Below are positions 1 through 4,941 of a stretch of DNA of 6,929 nucleotides, one piece after another. The position numbers and the translations under genes are program-made. The notes beneath the pieces are model-generated. The model was not told the origin of the DNA. It made no database searches and saw nothing but the letters and a program-made list of their open reading frames with translations. Within the stretch, counting starts at the first letter, position 1. Each line of letters starts with the position of its first letter. Source of the stretch: Bacteroidota bacterium (GTDB lineage: Bacteria > Bacteroidota > Bacteroidia > Chitinophagales > Chitinophagaceae); contig JAEWBT010000141.1 of the NCBI GenBank assembly GCA_023391015.1, positions 1 to 6,929 on the forward strand, in the 5' to 3' direction.

Positions 1-793
1 GGATAGATGCGCCGCCCTGCAAGGCCATCATGTGAGCTGCCGTAGTGCCGTTCAGGGCTTCGTCGGCAGTGATATCCAAAGCTTTCCAGACCATCCCTTT
101 CCGGGAAATTCCGGCCAGCAAGGGACAACCCAATGCCCGGAAATCGGCCATGTCGCGCAGCAAAGTGTAATTATGGGAAAGATTTTTTCCAAAACCAAAC
201 CCTACGTCCAGAATCACATCGCGAATTCCGGCTTCGCGGGCGGCTAAGTAGCGGTTTTTCAGGATTTGGAACACATCCAACACCACGTTTTCGTACACCG
301 GATTTTGCTGCATTGTTTCGGGCGTTCCCTGCATGTGCATTGCCACATACGGCACTTTCAGGCTCGCCACCGTTTGCAGCATTTTGGCATCCAGCAGGCC
401 GCCGCTGATGTCGTTTACCATCGTCGCGCCTACATCCACCGCTGCCGCCGCCACCTCGGCGTGAAACGTGTCAATAGAAATCCAGATTTCCGGAAATCGC
501 TTGGCAATCGCTTCAATCGCCGGAATCACGCGTCGCATTTCGGTGATGAGACCGGGTGCTTTGGCACCGGGCCGGGTGGAGGCACCGCCAATGTCCAATA
601 GCGCCGCGCCGTCGCGAAGCATGTCTTCGGCGCGTTGCAAAATCTGCTTTTCGGCAGCCACACGACTGCCTTTGTAAAACGAATCGGGCGTCAGGTTGAG
701 GATGCCCATCACCACCGGACTTTCCACGGAAAGCAGCCTGCCGCGACTTTGCAGCAGGGAGGCAACGGGGAAGGGTGTATTTTTAACGCGCAT
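1..793 (-). CDS. folP: Dihydropteroate synthase, C-terminal tip missing at window edge
   Basis: The enzyme condenses 6-hydroxymethyl-7,8-dihydropterin diphosphate with p-aminobenzoate to give 7,8-dihydropteroate in cytoplasmic folate synthesis; it is the sulfonamide target. I translated 264 residues on the minus strand. Visible motifs are MGILNLTPDSF (29-39, with the metal/diphosphate-binding Asn33), DIGGASTRPGA (67-77), SIDTF (106-110, pterin-binding Asp108), VNDISGG (126-132), MHMQGTPETMQ (152-162), LDVGFGFGKNLSHN (195-208) and GISRKG (228-233). The family is about 275-285 residues long, so only the last strand and helix with the RVHD motif lie beyond position 1. The ATG at 793 is the first possible start, because an in-frame TAA lies 12 bp upstream; it leaves a normal 28-residue lead before MGILNLTPDS. 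No clear Shine-Dalgarno sequence is seen. One oddity is DVG where most family members have DPG. The gene diverges from the DUF1599 gene with 25 bp between starts. Confidence 0.96.
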   Translation of the reverse strand, partial: MRVKNTPFPVASLLQSRGRLLSVESPVVMGILNLTPDSFYKGSRVAAEKQILQRAEDMLRDGAALLDIGGASTRPGAKAPGLITEMRRVIPAIEAIAKRFPEIWISIDTFHAEVAAAAVDVGATMVNDISGGLLDAKMLQTVASLKVPYVAMHMQGTPETMQQNPVYENVVLDVFQILKNRYLAAREAGIRDVILDVGFGFGKNLSHNYTLLRDMADFRALGCPLLAGISRKGMVWKALDITADEALNGTTAAHMMALQGGASI

Positions 794-818
794 CCGGAAA
801 TCTTAACCAAAAGCATTC

Positions 819-1391
819 ATGCCAACGGAAGTTACAACGCAAACCGCAACCCTCAGCCAATACCGGGAAATCCGGGAGCGCTGCCAAACCCTTTTTCTCC
901 ACAAAACCGCCGACTACGGCACCTCATGGCGCGTGCTGCGCCCGGTTTCGGTGGCCGACCAGATTTACATTAAAGCCTGGCGCATCCGGCAGTTGCAGGA
1001 CGGCGTGATGCCGATGGTGCCCGATTCCATTGAAAGTGAGTTTATAGGCATCGTGAACTACGGACTCATCGGGTTGATTCAGTTTCACCTGCCGCCCGAC
1101 AGTCCGCAGGAGCTGAGCACCGAAGCCGCCGGAAATTTTTATCAGCAACAGGCGGATGCGGTGGAGGATTTGATGCTGCGCAAAAACAACGACTACGGCG
1201 AAGCGTGGCGCCACATGGCCGAGGAATCGCTCGTGGATTTAATCCTGACCAAATTGCTGCGCATCCGGCAGATTCTTTCCAACGACGGGCAGGTGAAAGT
1301 GTCGGAAGGGATAGACGCCAACCTTGCTGACATCGTGAACTACGCGCTTTTCGCGCTGATAAAAATCGGCGAGGGGAAAGCGGCCCACTAA
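819..1391 (+). CDS. DUF1599 protein (tandem-duplicated nucleotide-modification-associated type domain)
   Basis: This is a 190-residue soluble, helix-rich protein without signal peptide or membrane segment. It holds two copies of one motif: residues about 22-89 and 115-183. Each copy has K-x-x-DYG-x-x-W-R (DYGTSWR at 32-38, DYGEAWR at 125-131), then a K-x-x-RIRQ helix (WRIRQ 54-58, LRIRQ 147-151), then IVNY-x-L-x-x-LI (78-87 and 172-181). I recognise this as the DUF1599 family (PF07659 as I recall, annotated as associated with nucleotide modification). Two copies at about 180-190 residues is the usual Bacteroidota form. The biochemical function is not established. The acidic-x-x-(D/G)-I-V-N-Y helices faintly recall MazG-like all-alpha NTP pyrophosphatases, but this is inference only. 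It diverges from folP and lies 263 bp ahead of the DoxX gene on the same strand. The ATG at 819 has no strong ribosome binding site (AAAAG upstream is the best candidate). Confidence 0.88.
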   Translation: MPTEVTTQTATLSQYREIRERCQTLFLHKTADYGTSWRVLRPVSVADQIYIKAWRIRQLQDGVMPMVPDSIESEFIGIVNYGLIGLIQFHLPPDSPQELSTEAAGNFYQQQADAVEDLMLRKNNDYGEAWRHMAEESLVDLILTKLLRIRQILSNDGQVKVSEGIDANLADIVNYALFALIKIGEGKAAH

Positions 1392-1410
1392 TAGAGCAGT
1401 CAAAAAATTC

Positions 1411-1527
1411 GGGTCATTGCGAGGTGCCCCACGGTCGTTTTGTTGGCAGGCACCGAAGGGCCCTGCACATCTTGCAGAACGCTTCCAGAAGCATGTGCAG
1501 GTTGCTTCGCTTCGCTCGCAATGACCC
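1411..1527. repeat. Palindromic intergenic element, GTCATTGCGAG type
   Basis: The ends are perfect 13-bp inverted repeats, gggtcattgcgag (1411-1423) and ctcgcaatgaccc (1515-1527). Inside are two more stems: ggtgcc/ggcacc (1423-1428 with 1449-1454) and cctgcacat/atgtgcagg (1462-1470 with 1493-1501). The whole can fold into a three-way junction. The GCTTCGCTTCGCTCGCAATGAC end matches a repeat type that I recall in intergenic DNA of many bacteria; it carries no reading frame and is probably a non-autonomous palindromic repeat (REP/MITE-like). There is no U-tract after it, so it is not an obvious intrinsic terminator. I see no target-site duplication that I would trust. Confidence 0.75.
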
Positions 1528-1654
1528 GCCTAATGTATATGAAGCGAGATTTCCGGAACTCAAACCTAAACCATTCGTGAAGATTTAGCGCTTTTAAGGT
1601 CTTTTAAAGGCCTTCACCTTTATCTTCTCCCAAAAATTCAACGTTTCTTTTTTT

Positions 1655-2767
1655 ATGAAGATTTTTCTTTGGATTCTGCGCCTCGTGGTAGGCGGACTGT
1701 TCATTTTCTCCGGGTTGATAAAAGCCAACGACCCGCTGGGCCTTTCCTATAAAATGGACGAGTTTTTTGAGGTCTGGGGCTGGCATTTTTTCCGGTCATG
1801 GTCGCTGGGGCTGTCCATTGTGATGATAGCCTTTGAGATTATCGCCGGGGTGGCGCTCTTAATCGGCTATGCGCAAAAATTCTTTGCTCCGTTGCTGCTC
1901 GCGCTTATCGCATTCTTTACCTTCCTGACGGCTTACGTCTTGTTTTCCGGAAAAATCAAGGAGTGCGGTTGCTTTGGCGATTGCATTAAAATCTCCAACA
2001 CCGAAACGTTCTGGAAAGACGTGGCCTTGCTGGTGATGGCCATTATTCTTTACATCTATCGCCGCCGGATTACGCCGCTCATTCGTCGTCCGTATGGTGC
2101 CGTGGTGATGATTCTGACCACCTTTTTCGCGTTCGGCGTTCAGGTATGGGCGCTGGAGCACCTGCCTTACCACGACTGTTTGCCCTACAAAAAAGGCGTG
2201 AATCTGTTTGAAGGCACCAAGCCGCCGCCGGGCAGTACGCCGGATGTGTACGAGACGGTGCTCATCTATGAAAAAGATGGCGTCAAAAAAGAGTTTGACG
2301 AAACCAATTTCCCGTGGGAAGATTCCACCTGGACGTATGTGGACACCAAAACCAAACTCATCAAAGAAGGCAACGCCACCCCGCCCATCAAGGATTTTTC
2401 GTTTACCGACGCCGACGGCGGCGACCATACTGAAGAAGTGCTGACGGCCAAAGGCTACAACCTGCTGTGGCTGGTGCGCGACGTGCAGAAAGCGCGTAAA
2501 GACCAGCTGGACCGCCTTAAAGCCCTCGCTGCCGAGGTGCGGAAGACGGGCGGCGGCGTCTATATGCTAAGCTCTTCCACCAAAGCCGAAACCAATGCTT
2601 TTGTGGCGGCTAATAACCTGCAAGCCTTTGATGTTTTGTATGTGGATGGCACGGCCAGCAAAACCGCGATGCGCTCCAACCCGGGCCTGATTGTATTGAA
2701 AGACGGCGTGGTTGTAGAAAAATATTCCTTCCGCGATTACCCGGCGAGTCTGGGTGAATTGAAGTGA
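1655..2767 (+). CDS. DoxX/MauE-like membrane protein with extracytoplasmic thioredoxin-like domain (BT_3928 type)
   Basis: The protein has 370 residues. The N-terminal part carries hydrophobic helices at about 5-23, 50-71, 76-97, 120-136 and 148-165, with a DoxX-like opening (LRLVVGGLFIFSGLIKANDP, residues 8-27). A conserved cysteine cluster CGCFGDC (104-110; Cys104, 106, 110) sits between helices, as in MauE/DoxX relatives, and another Cys lies at 175. The region from about 185 to 370 is hydrophilic. Its second half looks thioredoxin-like: strand-helix LLWLVRDVQKA (270-280), then GGVYMLSSS, then NPGLIVLKDG (342-351), where Pro343 sits like the cis-proline of thioredoxin folds. It has no CxxC, so direct thiol-disulfide chemistry there is unlikely. 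I assign it to the Bacteroidota BT_3928/DoxX family; a role in redox or membrane maintenance is inference. In relatives I recall tpiA following this gene; here it is followed by terminators and convergent lpdA. No Shine-Dalgarno is seen before the ATG. Confidence 0.88.
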   Translation: MKIFLWILRLVVGGLFIFSGLIKANDPLGLSYKMDEFFEVWGWHFFRSWSLGLSIVMIAFEIIAGVALLIGYAQKFFAPLLLALIAFFTFLTAYVLFSGKIKECGCFGDCIKISNTETFWKDVALLVMAIILYIYRRRITPLIRRPYGAVVMILTTFFAFGVQVWALEHLPYHDCLPYKKGVNLFEGTKPPPGSTPDVYETVLIYEKDGVKKEFDETNFPWEDSTWTYVDTKTKLIKEGNATPPIKDFSFTDADGGDHTEEVLTAKGYNLLWLVRDVQKARKDQLDRLKALAAEVRKTGGGVYMLSSSTKAETNAFVAANNLQAFDVLYVDGTASKTAMRSNPGLIVLKDGVVVEKYSFRDYPASLGELK

Positions 2768-2771
2768 TTTT

Positions 2772-2813
2772 GGAAGGATTTTCCGGAAAATTTCCGGAAA
2801 ATCCTTCCTTTTT
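2772..2813 (+). terminator. Rho-independent terminator of the DoxX gene
   Basis: Perfect 18-bp inverted arms (2772-2789 and 2791-2808) around a single central base are followed directly by TTTTT (2809-2813). The hairpin begins 4 bp after the stop codon. Each arm contains one copy of the palindrome TTCCGGAA (2781-2788 and 2792-2799). On the minus strand there is no equally good T-run after the stem, so plus-strand termination is favoured. Confidence 0.9.
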
Positions 2814-2837
2814 CAATAAAGCAGAAGCCTAAAGAAG

Positions 2838-2958
2838 GCTGTCATTCTGACGGGAGTGAAGCGGAGTGGAGGAATCTGTATGGATGTGGCTGTTTTATCT
2901 TGAACGAACTCCAAACAGCCATTTGTCAAGAGATTCCTCCTGACGTCGGAATGACAGC
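2838..2958. repeat. Palindromic intergenic element, GTCATTCTGA type
   Basis: The outer arms are 15 bp, gctgtcattctgacg (2838-2852) and cgtcggaatgacagc (2944-2958), with one mismatch. A second perfect stem is ggaggaatct (2868-2877) with agattcctcc (2931-2940), and a third is tggctgttt (2887-2895) with aaacagcca (2913-2921). Together they make one long, interrupted hairpin. The GTCATTCTGA...AGGAATCT pattern resembles a palindromic repeat type that I recall from Bacteroidota and other genomes. Its ends (GTCATT...AATGAC) are shared with the element at 1411-1527, though the interiors differ. No reading frame is present. Confidence 0.75.
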
Positions 2959-2968
2959 ACTACGCAAC

Positions 2969-3005
2969 AAAAAAGCCCGCGAAATAATCTTTCGCGGGCT
3001 TTTTT
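2969..3005. terminator. Bidirectional intrinsic terminator between the DoxX gene and lpdA
   Basis: Perfect 16-bp arms, aaaaaagcccgcgaaa (2969-2984) and tttcgcgggctttttt (2990-3005), enclose the 5-base loop TAATC. The GC-rich core with A-run before and T-run after works as a terminator in either direction. It lies 53 bp past the lpdA stop and is a natural end for lpdA on the minus strand; for plus-strand transcripts it backs up the terminator at 2772-2813. Confidence 0.92.
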
Positions 3006-3027
3006 AAATATCACTATGTTTCAATCA

Positions 3028-3055
3028 TGACACATGAAACATAACACATGAAACA
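3028..3055. repeat. Two tandem 14-bp direct repeats in the lpdA 3' region
   Basis: The units tgacacatgaaaca (3028-3041) and taacacatgaaaca (3042-3055) differ at one base. Part of the first unit, TGAAACATA (3035-3043), is also a perfect inverted partner of TATGTTTCA (3015-3023). The block lies between the lpdA stop codon and its terminator, so it would be in the lpdA mRNA trailer. No function is recognised. Confidence 0.6.
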
Positions 3056-3058
3056 TGC

Positions 3059-4465
3059 CTACAGGTGAATGGCTTCGCCGAGCGCTACTTCCACCGCTTC
3101 TTTCACGCCTTCGCTCATCGTCGGGTGCGGGTGAATTGCGTCGAGCACTTCCTGCCAGGTGGTTTCCAGCTTGCGGCCCAGCACGGTTTCGGCAATCATC
3201 TCGGTGACGTTGGCGCCAATCATGTGCGTACCCAGCCACTCGCCGTATTTGGCGTCAAAAATCACTTTTACAAAGCCTTCGGTAGCGCCGGCAGCGGATG
3301 CTTTTCCGGAAGCCGAGAACGGGAATTTGCCCACTTTCAGCTCGTAACCCGCTTCTTTGGCCTGCTTTTCGGTCATGCCAACAGAGGCAATTTCCGGTGT
3401 GCAATACGTACAGCCCGGTACGTTACCGTAATCCACCGGTTCCGGCTTATGGCCATATTTTCCGGCGGCATGGGCAATGGCTTCTACGCAAACTACCGCT
3501 TCTTTAGACGCGACGTGCGCCAGGGCCTGACCGGGCGTACAGTCGCCGATGGCGTAGAGACCTTCCACGGATGTTTTGCCGTATGGATCCACCACAATTT
3601 TGCCTTTTTCGGTTTTCACCCCGGCGGCTTCCAGTCCGATGCCTTCAATATTGGCTACCACGCCTACGGCGCTGAGCAGCACGTCGGCTTCGAGGGTTAC
3701 TTCGCCTTTATCGGTTTTCACAAACGCTTTCACGCCGTTTCCGGAAGTATCCACGCGCTCCACGTTAGAAGACGTCATGATGGTGATACCGCGTTTTTTA
3801 TAGCTTTTCTCCAGTTCTTTGGAGATGTCTTCGTCTTCTACCGGCACGATGCGCGGGGCGTATTCCACGATCGTTACTTTGGTACCCATGTTGGCGTACA
3901 CATAGGCAAACTCCACGCCGATGGCGCCGGAGCCCACGATAATCATGCTGTTGGGCCGCTCGGGCAGCACCATGGCTTCGCGGTAGCCGATGACTTTCTT
4001 GCCGTCCATTGGCATGGAAGGCAGCTCGCGGGCACGGCCGCCGGTAGCGATGATGATGTTTTTGGCTTCTACTTCCTGTGTTTTGCCGTCGGCGCTTTTC
4101 ACTTCAATCTTTCCCTTGCCTTTTACGGTGGCAAAGCCCATGATGACGTCGATTTTATTCTTTTTCATCAAAAACTGAATGCCTTTGCTCATCTTATCGG
4201 CCACACCGCGGCTGCGCTTCACCACTGCCGGGAAATCGGCGTTGAATTCGCCTGCGGTAATGCCGTAGTCTTTGGCATGGGAGAAATAATCCATCACGTT
4301 GGCGCTCTTAATCAGCGCTTTGGTTGGAATACAACCCCAGTTGAGGCAGATGCCGCCGAGCGATTCTTTTTCAATAATGGCCGTTTTAAAGCCCAGTTGC
4401 GAAGCGCGGATAGCAGCCACATAGCCACCGGGGCCGCTGCCGATAACGATCAGATCGTATGCCAT
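3059..4465 (-). CDS. lpdA: Dihydrolipoyl dehydrogenase (E3 of 2-oxo acid dehydrogenase complexes)
   Basis: This cytoplasmic flavoprotein reoxidises the dihydrolipoamide arms of pyruvate, 2-oxoglutarate or branched-chain dehydrogenase complexes or of the glycine cleavage system, passing electrons through FAD to NAD+. The 468 residues match the family length. The FAD-binding GSGPGG is at 9-14, the redox-active disulfide in GGICLNWGCIPTK at 37-49 (Cys40, Cys45), the NAD-binding GSGAIG at 178-183 with Glu201 at the end of the following strand (which favours NAD over NADP), the second FAD motif YAIGDCTPG at 304-312, and the C-terminal catalytic HPHPTMSE at 445-452 (His447-Glu452 dyad). The ATG at 4465 puts MAYDLIVIGSG in the normal place. 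It stands alone, without E1 or E2 genes, so it may serve several complexes. It has its own promoter-like box upstream (4539-4546) and a strong terminator downstream (2969-3005). Confidence 0.97.
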   Translation of the reverse strand: MAYDLIVIGSGPGGYVAAIRASQLGFKTAIIEKESLGGICLNWGCIPTKALIKSANVMDYFSHAKDYGITAGEFNADFPAVVKRSRGVADKMSKGIQFLMKKNKIDVIMGFATVKGKGKIEVKSADGKTQEVEAKNIIIATGGRARELPSMPMDGKKVIGYREAMVLPERPNSMIIVGSGAIGVEFAYVYANMGTKVTIVEYAPRIVPVEDEDISKELEKSYKKRGITIMTSSNVERVDTSGNGVKAFVKTDKGEVTLEADVLLSAVGVVANIEGIGLEAAGVKTEKGKIVVDPYGKTSVEGLYAIGDCTPGQALAHVASKEAVVCVEAIAHAAGKYGHKPEPVDYGNVPGCTYCTPEIASVGMTEKQAKEAGYELKVGKFPFSASGKASAAGATEGFVKVIFDAKYGEWLGTHMIGANVTEMIAETVLGRKLETTWQEVLDAIHPHPTMSEGVKEAVEVALGEAIHL

Positions 4466-4538
4466 AAGAATAGAAATAGCGAAGTAAGATAGAATGCTCT
4501 TTTTTGCAGACCCCGGAAAGAAGCCTTGCAGAGCGCGG

Positions 4539-4546
4539 CAAATGTA
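4539..4546 (-). promoter_or_regulatory. Putative Bacteroidota-type -7 box of lpdA (TACATTTG)
   Basis: Read on the minus strand, the sequence TACATTTG matches the Bacteroidota -7 consensus TAnnTTTG exactly. It would place the transcript start roughly 60-65 bases ahead of the lpdA ATG. It lies just past the hairpin that ends the upstream gene, which is where an independent promoter is expected. I see no clear -33 TTTG element at the usual spacing, so this is a sequence-motif call only. Confidence 0.5.
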
Positions 4547-4570
4547 CTATGCAGGAACCTTAAAATAAGA

Positions 4571-4598
4571 ATGCACGCCTCTTAAAAAAGGCGTGCAT
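4571..4598 (-). terminator. Hairpin terminator downstream of the 74-residue membrane protein gene
   Basis: A perfect 10-bp stem, atgcacgcct (4571-4580) with aggcgtgcat (4589-4598), has an 8-base loop. On the minus strand it is followed by a T-rich run (TCTTATTTT), weaker than a classical U-tract. It lies 38 bp past the stop of the small gene and before the lpdA promoter box, a position that fits transcription termination. Confidence 0.6.
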
Positions 4599-4609
4599 CC
4601 GGGCAATGA

Positions 4610-4632
4610 TTTCCGGAAATTTTTTCCGGAAA
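4610..4632 (-). repeat. Inverted pair of TTTCCGGAAA palindromes after the small gene
   Basis: Two identical 10-bp palindromes (4610-4619 and 4623-4632) are separated by 3 bases and start 4 bp past the stop codon of the 74-residue gene. They can pair as a 10-bp stem. No U-tract follows on the minus strand, so by itself it is a poor terminator; it may act with the hairpin at 4571-4598. The same word pair forms the core of the terminator at 2772-2813. Confidence 0.6.
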
Positions 4633-4636
4633 AACT

Positions 4637-4861
4637 TTAAGCGGTAGCAGCGGGTTTGCGGTTATCGGCCTTGCGGGAGTGGTGCCGCTTGATGCCGAGG
4701 TAATGACCGGCAAACTGACCGCTGTGGTCGTCGTCCTTTGCTTCGCGGGCCGCACGGCGCTTGTCGGCCATTTTAGACACCAGTTTTTTGGTAGGGCGGT
4801 AAAGCAGGGCAACGGCGCCGGCAGCGAGAGCTACGATGCCAATGGTTTTAGCGGTTTTCAT
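4637..4861 (-). CDS. Small one-helix membrane protein, hypothetical
   Basis: The 74-residue product starts MKTAKTIGIVALAAGAVALLY: a hydrophobic helix at about 6-21 after a short positive N-terminus. The rest is hydrophilic and basic (KKLVSK, KRRAARE, IKRHHSRK), with a single acidic patch DDD at 43-45 and no cysteine. It is probably anchored in the inner membrane with the charged tail in the cytoplasm, or secreted if the helix were cleaved, though no good signal-peptidase site is visible. I do not recognise the family; it resembles YtxH-like small anchored proteins in layout only. It follows the permease gene on the same strand after 80 bp and ends in two hairpins, which supports a real transcribed gene. 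The ATG at 4861 lacks a strong ribosome binding site. Confidence 0.7.
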   Translation of the reverse strand: MKTAKTIGIVALAAGAVALLYRPTKKLVSKMADKRRAAREAKDDDHSGQFAGHYLGIKRHHSRKADNRKPAATA

Positions 4862-4905
4862 GAGCTATAAATGATTTTTGAGAGCGCTTAGAAGAGATAT
4901 TAAAC

Positions 4906-4922
4906 AACGGTAAAAAACCGTT
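4906..4922. other. Short hairpin in the permease-to-small-gene spacer
   Basis: The inverted repeat aacggt/accgtt (4906-4911 and 4917-4922) has a 5-base A-run as loop. On the minus strand it lies 19 bp past the permease stop and reads AACGGT-loop-ACCGTT followed by GTTTAAT. It could be a weak terminator or an mRNA-end stabiliser between the two genes; the stem is too short for a firm call. Confidence 0.35.
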
Positions 4923-4941
4923 CCAGACAGTGATGCGTTTT

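Noticed and set aside
266..601. Plus-strand open frames overlapping folP
   Set aside because: They lie entirely opposite conserved folP motifs and have no recognisable product.
778..785. TATTTTTA as a -7 box for the DUF1599 gene
   Set aside because: It lacks the final G of TAnnTTTG, and the nearest upstream TTTG (748-751) is 26 bp away, outside the normal spacing.
1411..1527. The palindromic element as a CRISPR repeat, riboswitch or attachment site
   Set aside because: There is one palindrome and no regularly spaced repeats; no riboswitch consensus is recognised, and no integrase or tRNA is near.
1859..2428. A 189-codon minus-strand frame opposite the DoxX gene
   Set aside because: No recognised domain, and it is opposite the conserved helices and cysteine cluster of the plus-strand protein.
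3065..4492. A 475-codon open frame on the plus strand, antisense to lpdA
   Set aside because: It mirrors lpdA codon by codon; the opposite frame stays open because of GC-biased third positions. The product is His/Phe-rich, with no recognisable domain, while lpdA carries every catalytic motif.
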